Assembly (NCBI RefSeq): GCF_004118265.1
Contig: NZ_SDHW01000006.1
Location: 62,001-126,000 of the forward strand
Length of the DNA: 64,000 bases
Origin: Lacibacter luteus
GTDB taxonomy: Bacteria; Bacteroidota; Bacteroidia; Chitinophagales; Chitinophagaceae
Reading direction: 5' to 3'
The position numbers and the translations under genes were made by a program. Positions 18,980 to 26,276 of this stretch are shown here, one piece after another; the first letter of the stretch is position 1, and every line of letters begins with the position of its first letter. The notes beneath the pieces were generated by a model, which ran no database searches, had not been told where the DNA came from, and saw nothing but the letters and a program-made list of their open reading frames with translations.

Positions 18980-20926
18980 CTAACTTTCAGCCATTTTGTG
19001 TGAGAACTGAAGGATGATAAATTCAGCCGGACGAACAACTGCCATTCCTATTTCAACAATCATTCTTCCTTCCAGAATGTCGAGTGGAGTCATTGTTTTG
19101 CCTAAACCAACTGCAACATAAAATGCATGTTCAGGTTTAGCACCTTGCAAAGCACCTTGTCTCCACAATACAGTAAGGAAGTTTTCGATCATGCCCTGCA
19201 CTTTTACCCAGGTGTTGGCATCGTTCGGTTCAAACACAAATGGTTCGGTTGATTTTTTACAACTTTCTTCCACCATGTTAAAGAACCTGCGAACACTGAT
19301 GTAACGCCATTCGTTATCGTTACCTGCAAGTGTGCGGGCACCAAATACGAGTGTACCTTTTCCTGTAAAAGAGCGGATGGCATTTACCGATTTTCCGGCA
19401 ACAGCATCTACATTTAAATTATCAAGTTGTGCTGCAGTAAACACAGCATCCGGAGCAACAACATTATTGAGGCTTACATTGGCCGGCGCTTTCCATACAC
19501 CACGTGTACGATCTACCTGCGCATACACACCTGCAATAGCACCGCTTGGAGGCATCACTGTCATACTGTTGCTTACGCCTGTAACAATTGACTTGTATGC
19601 AGGAAATGCAAGTGCAAGCGAATCATCCAATGTTTTTGTATAAGACGAAGCAGAGTTTACAATTAAGTTGATGTAAGCTGTATTGATTTCGTCGAAGAGC
19701 GGTTGCAATAAGTTTACTGCAGCAATACGCCGATCATTATCATTTGCTTCATCAATAAGACCTGGCACCGGAACAGCTGCACCTGCTGCTGTATTGCTTT
19801 GCGGCCAGTCGGCAGCAGTAATCATGGCAATAAAATCCGTATCAGCATAAGCCGCAATATCATCATCAGCTTCTTTATTTAATGCTACAACTTCAGCAAA
19901 CACCGGATCGAAGTTGGAAAGCACCGCAGCCTCAAGATCGGCTTTAAAATCGGGGTTTGTAATACCATTGGGTGATGCGGCATTGATAAAATCATCAACC
20001 TGGTTACCGATGCTCAGCACAAAATCAAACAGATTTTGCAAGTTACCATCTGTATTACCGGCAGGCGCATTAAACGTTGCAAGCAAAGAAGCAAACTTAT
20101 CACTCAACACACCATTCGGCGGATTGAGCGCTTTTGTTTTAGTTGTTACCAATGTATTGTCGGTATATGACTGTTCTGTTTTACCAATCAATGCCTGTAC
20201 ATCTGCATCGGTAGTTAATGCAGCAAGTGTAACGCTTATACCTGCACGATTAATTACTGTTTGCACATCGGTGTAGCGAATTGTTTTGGGCAACGAAACT
20301 TTTAACCAGGGTGTGTATACTGCACCATAACGCAGGTTGTTAATGCCTACATTATTGCGGAATGTTGCACCCAGTGTATCGGCTTGCTTTACATCAAACA
20401 AACCAAAGCGATCCTGCAGGTTAGCACATTGCAGTAATGCAGCCTGTTGAACAGTGGCAATATCGGTATCGTTTAAAGCAACAGCATCGGGGAAAAGAAT
20501 AATTGTCGGTGCATCTTCTTTTTCCAGTTCGGCCATGCCATCTGTAAAATGTGCAGGCAATACGGTTGTACCCGTTTCGCTTTTACCAACGGAAACAATA
20601 TAACAATCACCACCACCATTTGCATAAAACATCCTTAACGCATCATACATGTAAAACGAGTTGTTCACTTTTGCAGAAACAAAATTGTTGTTGCTGTCAA
20701 CATTCACTTCTGTTACAGTTGGTGCTGCGCCGCCACCAAAATACTGCTCAAACTCTACGAGCGAAGAAATGCGTTTAGGCTTTTTAGTAAGATCAGTTGT
20801 TCCGTCAGTAGCTTTCTTTGTATAGCCGATAAAAGCAGGTAAAGCTGTTTCAACCTGCGCCACCGAAGGCGGAAGTTTTGGTATTTCCTCCACGTATACT
20901 CCGGGAGTTTTGTACACTGTTGCCAT
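18980..20926 (-). CDS. Contractile tail sheath protein (Afp2-4-like)
   Basis: The 648-aa protein has the sheath signature at both ends: 'YKTPGVYVEEIPKLPPSV' and 'ALPAFIGYT' at the N-terminus, and 'RRFFNMVEESCKKSTEPFVF', 'FLTVLWRQGALQGA', 'GRMIVEIGMAVVRPAEFIIL' at the C-terminus. The middle (about residues 200-430) is an Ala/Asn/Asp-rich insertion that is probably surface-exposed. Sheath subunits contract to drive the tube into a target. Only one sheath gene is present, whereas Afp encodes three. Confidence 0.95.
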   Translation of the reverse strand: MATVYKTPGVYVEEIPKLPPSVAQVETALPAFIGYTKKATDGTTDLTKKPKRISSLVEFEQYFGGGAAPTVTEVNVDSNNNFVSAKVNNSFYMYDALRMFYANGGGDCYIVSVGKSETGTTVLPAHFTDGMAELEKEDAPTIILFPDAVALNDTDIATVQQAALLQCANLQDRFGLFDVKQADTLGATFRNNVGINNLRYGAVYTPWLKVSLPKTIRYTDVQTVINRAGISVTLAALTTDADVQALIGKTEQSYTDNTLVTTKTKALNPPNGVLSDKFASLLATFNAPAGNTDGNLQNLFDFVLSIGNQVDDFINAASPNGITNPDFKADLEAAVLSNFDPVFAEVVALNKEADDDIAAYADTDFIAMITAADWPQSNTAAGAAVPVPGLIDEANDNDRRIAAVNLLQPLFDEINTAYINLIVNSASSYTKTLDDSLALAFPAYKSIVTGVSNSMTVMPPSGAIAGVYAQVDRTRGVWKAPANVSLNNVVAPDAVFTAAQLDNLNVDAVAGKSVNAIRSFTGKGTLVFGARTLAGNDNEWRYISVRRFFNMVEESCKKSTEPFVFEPNDANTWVKVQGMIENFLTVLWRQGALQGAKPEHAFYVAVGLGKTMTPLDILEGRMIVEIGMAVVRPAEFIILQFSHKMAES

Positions 20927-20949
20927 AGTTTAATTTTTAAGGTGAATGG

Positions 20950-22149
20950 TTAATAGTTTAAATAAATATTACAGTAATAATCGTTGCCGCTTTTTGTAAG
21001 CATGCCGCTTGCATGTACATCAGGATTTGGTGCAGGCGGTGGCTCGGGGCTTATTGGCTGAAAGAGGGTTAGCTTAAAATCATGCGGCGTTTCCTGTAAG
21101 GGAACAGGAATATTTGACACAAAATAATCTGCCGGATTATCATTGCCTGCAAAAGAATAGGAAGGATTACTGTCGATTGCCTGTATTCCTTTTCTTGTTG
21201 CAATATATTTCCAGAAAGCAAGACGATTTGCAAAACGTACAGAAAAATGAAGCCATACATTTTTTGCTGCAACAATTTTATCCTTCACAAATCCGCCTGC
21301 ATCAAAAAAAGAAAAATCGTTACCATTTGGCAAATGATTATACAGTTCAATTACAGCAAACAGGTTGTTGAACACCGCTTCGTTACTGATGTATACAAAT
21401 TGCTCTGTGCCGTTTACAACTGCTTTGTATTTTGCTTTGGATAAATGCGAAAGATCAACTGCAACTGCTTCTACGTTTGTTTGATAATGAACAGTTTTAT
21501 CAAACACAATTACATCAAACATATTCGTTGCAGTATTTAACGCAAACAACTGTACCTGGATGGATGTTGCCGGCGCTGTTGTAAACGTATGTACAGTTGA
21601 AATAAACTGCAGCATATCCTCTTTTGTTGCATATTGATTTTTATTCCGGCTTACCCAATTAGTTGTATCGGGTGGAGTTACACCTGTTGATGTTTTTATT
21701 GATTCGTAAACTGTACCCGCTTGTGCAGCAAACTCGCCGGGTTTATAATTTACTGCTCCTGCAAATGCAGTTATTGGTTGCGACAGGTAAAGCAATTCAT
21801 TTCCCGGCGCAACAACTGCTTTATTGTTGTACAGGTTAGAAAAATAGAAACGCTTATTTGAAAGCAATGACGCATCGATGTTCGAAACTGTAATGAAGAG
21901 AGGCTTCATTAACTCCATATAAAATGTAAACTTATCTGTAGCCGATGGTTGTATGAACGGCTTACCTGCTGTATCTGTTTTAATTAATACAACCAGTTTG
22001 TTGCCCGTCATTTTATACATGGCTTTGCAGTTGCGTAACAGTGCAGCAGTTTCTGTAGATGGCACAATTCTGAAATCGGTGCACTGCCCATTCCTGTAGA
22101 AATCGTGCAACAACTCAACCATGAATAATATTTTGTAAGTCGTTGTCAT
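20950..22149 (-). CDS. Uncharacterised cluster protein, possible cap adaptor
   Basis: I do not recognise a named family for this 399-aa protein. It overlaps the DUF4255 gene by 4 bp and precedes the sheath gene by 23 bp, so it belongs to the particle. Residues 134-166 ('NYKPGEFAAQAGTVYES', then 'TPPDTTNW') resemble the short CBM5/12-like carbohydrate-binding module. The N-terminus ('YKILFMVELLHDFYRNGQ') and the beta-rich remainder ('FDVIVFDKTVHY') suggest a structural protein. A Pro-rich stretch ('PEPPPAPNP') precedes the last 22 residues. Given the neighbour, a cap or cap-adaptor role at the distal end is plausible but unproven. Confidence 0.6.
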   Translation of the reverse strand: MTTTYKILFMVELLHDFYRNGQCTDFRIVPSTETAALLRNCKAMYKMTGNKLVVLIKTDTAGKPFIQPSATDKFTFYMELMKPLFITVSNIDASLLSNKRFYFSNLYNNKAVVAPGNELLYLSQPITAFAGAVNYKPGEFAAQAGTVYESIKTSTGVTPPDTTNWVSRNKNQYATKEDMLQFISTVHTFTTAPATSIQVQLFALNTATNMFDVIVFDKTVHYQTNVEAVAVDLSHLSKAKYKAVVNGTEQFVYISNEAVFNNLFAVIELYNHLPNGNDFSFFDAGGFVKDKIVAAKNVWLHFSVRFANRLAFWKYIATRKGIQAIDSNPSYSFAGNDNPADYFVSNIPVPLQETPHDFKLTLFQPISPEPPPAPNPDVHASGMLTKSGNDYYCNIYLNY

Positions 22150-22745
22150 GAAACAGGTGCTTTGCTTTTATCAATCAGTTGAATTTCTTTTATGAAGCCG
22201 CTTTCGCTGATCACCACATCTTCATTCATTGTAACCTGGCGCACTTTGTACATTACAGAAGGAAAATATTTACCTCCGAGTACACTCCACAGATGATTGT
22301 TTTGCTCGAAGCTTTGGTTATGCAGATCAACAACCAGCCGATGAATTTTAGCATCGAGCCCGGGATGTGAAACAGGCGTAAACACAAACTGATGTTGAAA
22401 AAACTGAATGATATGGCCAAGAAAACGAAGGCTATCACTGTAACTTGTTCTGTTCATGGCAAACAGAATATAAAAATTAAGATACAGCGGTGGATTCTTG
22501 TAAACAGTTGAGCTATCTGTTTTAGAATAATGTTCCTGCTGCTTTGCAACTTTATCTTCTTCAACATTTACCAATGTAAGCACTGCTCTGTCATCGATCT
22601 TTGGTTCAACAGAAGCGTTTGTATCATTGGCAAAAGCAATATTACTAACCACCAACCTTGGTTGCGTAAGGGTTGGGTTCGGTATTTTCAAATTCAAATA
22701 ACGGTTCACTTCCTCAGCGAGGAATTTCAATGATTCATTTATCAT
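22146..22745 (-). CDS. DUF4255 tail terminator/cap protein (Afp16/Pvc16-like)
   Basis: The 199-aa protein fits DUF4255 (Pvc16 N-terminal domain): 'LKFLAEEVNRYLNLKI', 'DRAVLTLVNVEED', 'PPLYLNFYILFA', and 'LWSVLGGKYFPSVMYKVR'. Members cap the sheath and tube and end their polymerisation. It is the first gene of the cluster, preceded by a 380-bp gap with a perfect inverted repeat close to the start codon. The stop overlaps the next start (ATGA). Confidence 0.9.
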   Translation of the reverse strand: MINESLKFLAEEVNRYLNLKIPNPTLTQPRLVVSNIAFANDTNASVEPKIDDRAVLTLVNVEEDKVAKQQEHYSKTDSSTVYKNPPLYLNFYILFAMNRTSYSDSLRFLGHIIQFFQHQFVFTPVSHPGLDAKIHRLVVDLHNQSFEQNNHLWSVLGGKYFPSVMYKVRQVTMNEDVVISESGFIKEIQLIDKSKAPVS

Positions 22746-23125
22746 TGCACAATAAGATTTAAGGTTAACGGCAACCGTTAACTATGGTAACTGATGATCT
22801 AAAATGTTTTCAGTGGGGGAAATGGTTCGTTACAATGTGTATCTCTCGAGTAGTGCTGCTAAATTGAAAAGAAAAAAAACAAATGTCAATACTACTATCA
22901 GGTATTTTTTTTGAAACAACAATTTAATAATGCACAATGCTGTGTTTACAATGGTTTTGCATGAACAAAAAGAAAAGCAGCAGAAAGTTTACGAATAACA
23001 AACAGTAAAATTACGTTTCAATAACTAATTCAGCATATGCACACTTATGTGCACATATACCCCATTTGTGTAATTGTACGGTTCACTTAAGAGTTGTTTC
23101 TTCGCAGCAACCAAACAAATTAAAT
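22746..23125. other. Divergent intergenic region, injection system / outer-membrane gene
   Basis: This is 380 bp of AT-rich DNA between divergent genes. It holds the GTTAACGG inverted repeat next to the minus-strand gene. Near the plus-strand gene is a small TGCACA/TGTGCA palindrome (23038-23053). Both promoters must lie here, but no exact consensus could be placed. No RNA gene was recognised. Confidence 0.5.
22764..22782. promoter_or_regulatory. Perfect inverted repeat upstream of the injection-system operon
   Basis: Arms GTTAACGG and CCGTTAAC are separated by CAA, 8 bp each and perfectly matched. The element lies 18 bp upstream of the first cluster gene. It could be an operator for a dimeric regulator or a 5'-UTR hairpin. 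No exact TAnnTTTG box was found next to it. Confidence 0.45.
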
Positions 23126-23827
23126 ATGAAAAAGCTATTAACCCTTGTTGCATTTGTAATGCTTATTACATCAGCTAACGCTCAAACAGAAAAAGGAACC
23201 AAACTTGTTGGTGTAGGCCTTGGCAGCATTAGCTTTACATCAAGCGACAGCAAAACAACTTACTCTAACACACCTACTATTTATAATAGTGAAGGAAACA
23301 GTTTCAGCATCAGCGTTAATCCTAATATAGCATGGTTTGTGCAGGACAATCTCGCTATCGGATCATATGTTAGCCTTTCGTTTTACAAAAGCAAAAGCAC
23401 CAGCAGCAATACGTCGAGCAGTACAACATCAGAATCAAACAGCACGCAACCATCTTTCTATATAGGTCCCTGGGCCAGATATTATTTTGGCGGCAGCAAA
23501 AAAGGAATGCCCTTTGCACAACTCAATACCCAATATGGTATTTATGGTGGAAAAAGTAAAAGTAAAAGCAGCTCGGGCAGCAGCAGCGAAACCACAACAA
23601 AACCAAAAGGCGATTGGAACGTAGGTGTTGCTGTTGGTTATGAACATTTCATTAGTCAATATGCGGGTTTTTATGCCAGTATTGGTTTTAACTATGGTAA
23701 ATCAAAAACAATGTATGAGTACAGACCATCATCTGGTACTGGCTATGATTACACAAGTGAATATTCCCGCTTTTATATTCCGGTGAACGTAGGATTCCAA
23801 CTTCACCTCCCAAAAAAGAAAAAATAA
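23126..23827 (+). CDS. Predicted outer-membrane beta-barrel protein
   Basis: The 233-aa precursor starts at the ATG at 23126, which directly precedes a clean signal peptide ('MKKLLTLVAFVMLITSANAQ'); an upstream in-frame start would bury it. The mature part alternates aromatic/glycine strands ('GVGLGSISFTS', 'FYIGPWARYYFGG', 'FYASIGFNYG') and ends 'VNVGFQLHLPKKKK'. Two Ser/Thr/Lys-rich segments ('STSSNTSSSTTSES', 'KSKSSSGSSSE') look like exposed loops. The fold matches small Bacteroidota porin-family barrels. Function is unknown. It is transcribed divergently from the injection system. Confidence 0.75.
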   Translation: MKKLLTLVAFVMLITSANAQTEKGTKLVGVGLGSISFTSSDSKTTYSNTPTIYNSEGNSFSISVNPNIAWFVQDNLAIGSYVSLSFYKSKSTSSNTSSSTTSESNSTQPSFYIGPWARYYFGGSKKGMPFAQLNTQYGIYGGKSKSKSSSGSSSETTTKPKGDWNVGVAVGYEHFISQYAGFYASIGFNYGKSKTMYEYRPSSGTGYDYTSEYSRFYIPVNVGFQLHLPKKKK

Positions 23828-23843
23828 TAACAGCAATTGTTAT

Positions 23844-23873
23844 AAAAAATGCTCCCGAAAAGGAGCATTTTTT
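23844..23873. terminator. Bidirectional intrinsic terminator
   Basis: A GCTCC/GGAGC stem is extended by A-tract/T-tract arms (AAAAAATGCTCC ... GGAGCATTTTTT) between two convergent genes. It can serve both strands. Confidence 0.85.
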
Positions 23874-23889
23874 ATATACCAACTATAAG

Positions 23890-24339
23890 CTATAAACTTA
23901 TTAACTCTTCATACAGTCTGCCCTTTACATCAAATACCAGTTTCTTTTTGTTGATGGCAGATTTTTGTACGATAATAAAATATTCATTTGCATTTTCTCT
24001 TGGCTTTGTAACAGCTACAACATCTTTCACTGCCCAGTCTTTGTATTTGCTGTTTTTAAACCCTTCCTGTACTACTTCGGGTAAAGTTTCCATTTTTACC
24101 TGTTCCTCTGTACTAATCCAATCGCCTTTTGGCGCATAATTAGCTTTGAGCTTTCGCTCACCTAATGTAAAACGTACAGCATGATTATCTAATCCATTCG
24201 TCCATTTCAGATCCTGCGCATCGGGGTATTGTTTATCGAATGTTTGCTTAACAATGTCAGGAACTGAAAACAACTGTTGTGCTTTGGCAGAAAAACTTAC
24301 AACTATGAATGAAAGCACAAATGAAAAAACATATTTCAT
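23890..24339 (-). CDS. Secreted PepSY-like (BLIP-like) protein
   Basis: The 149-aa protein has a signal peptide ('MKYVFSFVLSFIVVSFSAKA') and the features of PepSY-like, BLIP-fold periplasmic proteins of Bacteroidota: 'VKQTFDKQYPDAQDLKW', 'APKGDWISTEEQV' and 'LPEVVQEGFKNSKYKDW', with a closing 'FDVKGRLYEEL'. The role of the family is unclear; periplasmic or membrane-associated protein binding is assumed. It stands alone between a terminator and the rsmI group. Confidence 0.7.
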   Translation of the reverse strand: MKYVFSFVLSFIVVSFSAKAQQLFSVPDIVKQTFDKQYPDAQDLKWTNGLDNHAVRFTLGERKLKANYAPKGDWISTEEQVKMETLPEVVQEGFKNSKYKDWAVKDVVAVTKPRENANEYFIIVQKSAINKKKLVFDVKGRLYEELISL

Positions 24340-24427
24340 AATTCAACTTTTTTGATACTGCAATTTACACAGCTATCATGCCGCAAATTGTTAAGAGTAC
24401 GTTGAATGTAATAGATAAATAAGGAGA

Positions 24428-25093
24428 TTATTCTTTTCCTGCAACAACAAGTACGATTTCACCTTTCACAGCTTTAGCTGCGAAATAATCATGTACTTCT
24501 TTTAAGGTACCCCGTTTGTTTTCTTCAAACTTTTTGGTGAGTTCCCGACTTACCGAGCATAAACGGTCTTCGCCGAAATACTGCATCAGATCGGCCAATG
24601 TTTTTACTAAGCGAAAAGGCGATTCGTAAAAGATCATCGTTCTTTCTTCTTCTGCAAGTTGTTTCAACGCCGTCATGCGGCCTTTCTTTTGCGGAAGAAA
24701 TCCTTCAAACACAAAACGGTTGGTAGGTAAGCCGCTGTTGACCAACGCCGGAACAAATGCGGTTGCACCTGGCAAGGTTTCAACCGGCACCTCGTTTTGT
24801 ACGCAGGCACGCACCAATAAAAAAGCAGGATCGCTAATACCGGGTGTGCCTGCATCGGTAAGCAAGGCCATCTTCTTTCCTTCCTTTAACTGATCGATGA
24901 GGTGTTGCACAATTTTATGTTCGTTGTGCTGGTGGTAAGGCGAAAGCGGCTTTTGAATATTGTAATGATTCAGCAGTACCGAACTGGTACGAGTATCTTC
25001 TGCAAGAATAACATCTACTTCCTGCAATACTTCCAATGCACGGAAAGTGATATCCTTAAGATTACCGATTGGAGTGGGAACAAGAATCAACAT
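24428..25093 (-). CDS. rsmI: 16S rRNA (cytidine(1402)-2'-O)-methyltransferase
   Basis: The 221-aa protein is a tetrapyrrole-methylase-fold enzyme with RsmI signatures: 'LVPTPIGNLKDITFRALEVL', 'LAEDTRTSSVLLNHY', 'LLTDAGTPGISDPAF', 'LPGATAFVPALVNSGLP' and 'FEGFLPQKKGR'. It 2'-O-methylates C1402 in the decoding centre using S-adenosylmethionine. It is downstream of pssA and purS on the same strand. A long AT-rich inverted repeat directly precedes its start codon and may affect translation. Confidence 0.95.
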   Translation of the reverse strand: MLILVPTPIGNLKDITFRALEVLQEVDVILAEDTRTSSVLLNHYNIQKPLSPYHQHNEHKIVQHLIDQLKEGKKMALLTDAGTPGISDPAFLLVRACVQNEVPVETLPGATAFVPALVNSGLPTNRFVFEGFLPQKKGRMTALKQLAEEERTMIFYESPFRLVKTLADLMQYFGEDRLCSVSRELTKKFEENKRGTLKEVHDYFAAKAVKGEIVLVVAGKE

Positions 25094-25166
25094 AATTTGA
25101 AAATTTGAAAATGAACCAATTTGAAAATGAAAACCGAACCAGGTTCAATTTTCAAATTTTCAAATT
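25094..25166. repeat. Long AT-rich inverted repeat in the rsmI 5' region
   Basis: Left arm 25094-25117 (AATTTGAAAATTTGAAAA then TGAACC) pairs with right arm 25142-25166 over about 24 bp with a single indel. In between is another partial unit ('AATTTGAAAATG'). A related TTTTCAAATT-rich tract lies upstream of the aspartokinase gene at about 58517-58554. Confidence 0.75.
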
Positions 25167-25176
25167 CCCAAATTGC

Positions 25177-25422
25177 TTAATTAACTGAAATTTCGTACTG
25201 CTCCATTACCGGGTTGGCAAGGAGTTTTTTTGCTGCTTCTTCAGCAATGGCTTTTGCTTCCTCTGCACTTGCAGCATCGATCTGCATGCTGATGTTTTTT
25301 CCAATGCGCACATCAGCTACACCTTGTAAGCCTAAATTGCTTAATCCGCCCATTACGGCTTTTCCCTGGGGATCTAATAAATCTTTCAGCGGCATTACTT
25401 TTACCTGAACTGTGTACGTCAT
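25177..25422 (-). CDS. purS: Phosphoribosylformylglycinamidine synthase subunit PurS
   Basis: The 81-aa protein matches PurS in size and sequence ('VQVKVMPLKDLLDPQGKAV', 'LGLQGVADVRIGKNI', ending 'NPVMEQYEISV'). PurS bridges PurL and PurQ in the fourth step of purine synthesis in species that do not use one large PurL. purL and purQ are not in the window. It follows pssA by 15 bp. Confidence 0.93.
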   Translation of the reverse strand: MTYTVQVKVMPLKDLLDPQGKAVMGGLSNLGLQGVADVRIGKNISMQIDAASAEEAKAIAEEAAKKLLANPVMEQYEISVN

Positions 25423-25437
25423 TGTTGTATAATTAAA

Positions 25438-26199
25438 TTATGAGATTTGTTTACGAAGCAGCAAAGATAAAACAACGTAGGTTAAATAAATGAGCGGAAT
25501 GGCAGCCCACTGAAAAACAATTGCCAATACAATGGCCAGCACCAGCAATATCACTTTGGGCTGATTGTTTTTAAAACTGAAATCTTTAAACTTCAAACTC
25601 ATGATAGGCATATCGCTTACCATGAGGTAGCTTATGAGCAATGTGAAACTATACAGCACCCAACGATTCAAAATAACATCTGTAAGGTTCCAGCTGTTAT
25701 ACCAGATCACCAACGGCAAGGCAGCAACGGCAAAACCGGTAATGGGAGTAGGTACGCCACGGAACGACAGACTTTGGCGTTCATCGATGTTAAACTTGGC
25801 CAGTCGCCAAACTGCGCAGCAAGCAATAAGCAGTGCGGGTAACAACAGTAAGATAGAAGTTTCCAATGCCGACTCTTCTTTTAAATAGCTCATTCGCAGC
25901 AACTGGTACATAATCATTGCCGGCGCCACACCAAAAGTTACCGCATCGCTCAACGAATCAAGCTGCTTTCCCATTTCGGAAGAGGCCTTCATCAGCCGGG
26001 CAAGAAATCCATCAAGGAAATCGATAATACCTGCAGCAAAAATGAAGAAAGAAGCATACGCAATCTTTTCCGGCATGTTCATTTTAAAAGCGGCACCGTC
26101 AATTGCAACGATCGATTCGCCCGGTTGCAGAATAAGAATAGTTGCAATGCAACCACAAACGAGGTTGAGTAATGTAAAGAGATTGGGGATTTGTTTCAT
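25438..26199 (-). CDS. pssA: CDP-diacylglycerol-serine O-phosphatidyltransferase
   Basis: This integral membrane enzyme makes phosphatidylserine. It carries the CDP-alcohol phosphatidyltransferase signature 'DFLDGFLARLM' followed by the spaced 'GKQLDSLSDAVTFG', and several helices including 'VILLVLAIVLAIVFQW'. I chose the ATG at 26199 ('MKQIPNLFTLLNLVCGC', 253 aa), which is the usual family N-terminus. An upstream ATG at 26217 lies within a long inverted repeat and adds six residues. Confidence 0.93.
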   Translation of the reverse strand: MKQIPNLFTLLNLVCGCIATILILQPGESIVAIDGAAFKMNMPEKIAYASFFIFAAGIIDFLDGFLARLMKASSEMGKQLDSLSDAVTFGVAPAMIMYQLLRMSYLKEESALETSILLLLPALLIACCAVWRLAKFNIDERQSLSFRGVPTPITGFAVAALPLVIWYNSWNLTDVILNRWVLYSFTLLISYLMVSDMPIMSLKFKDFSFKNNQPKVILLVLAIVLAIVFQWAAIPLIYLTYVVLSLLLRKQIS

Positions 26200-26204
26200 G
26201 TAAG

Positions 26205-26269
26205 GTTCATGGTTCATCGTTCATAGTTAATGGATCACAGCTATGAACTATGAACCATCAACCATGAAC
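26205..26269. repeat. 24-bp-arm inverted repeat of GTTCAT units
   Basis: Arms 26205-26228 and 26246-26269 match over 24 bp with two mismatches and enclose a 17-nt loop. Each arm is built of repeated GTTCAT/ATGAAC units. It lies between the pepP stop and the pssA start. It may act as a transcript hairpin or be a mobile repeat. Confidence 0.75.
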
Positions 26270-26276
26270 AGCGTTA

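Noticed and set aside
663-22745. Interpretation as an intact prophage
   Set aside because: Only tail-like genes are present; no capsid, portal, terminase, integrase or replication genes were seen, and DUF4255, DUF5908 and CIS_TMP point to an injection system.
23038-23053. TGCACA/TGTGCA palindrome before the outer-membrane gene as an operator
   Set aside because: The arms are only 6 bp and no regulator or second copy is known; it is mentioned only within the intergenic entry.
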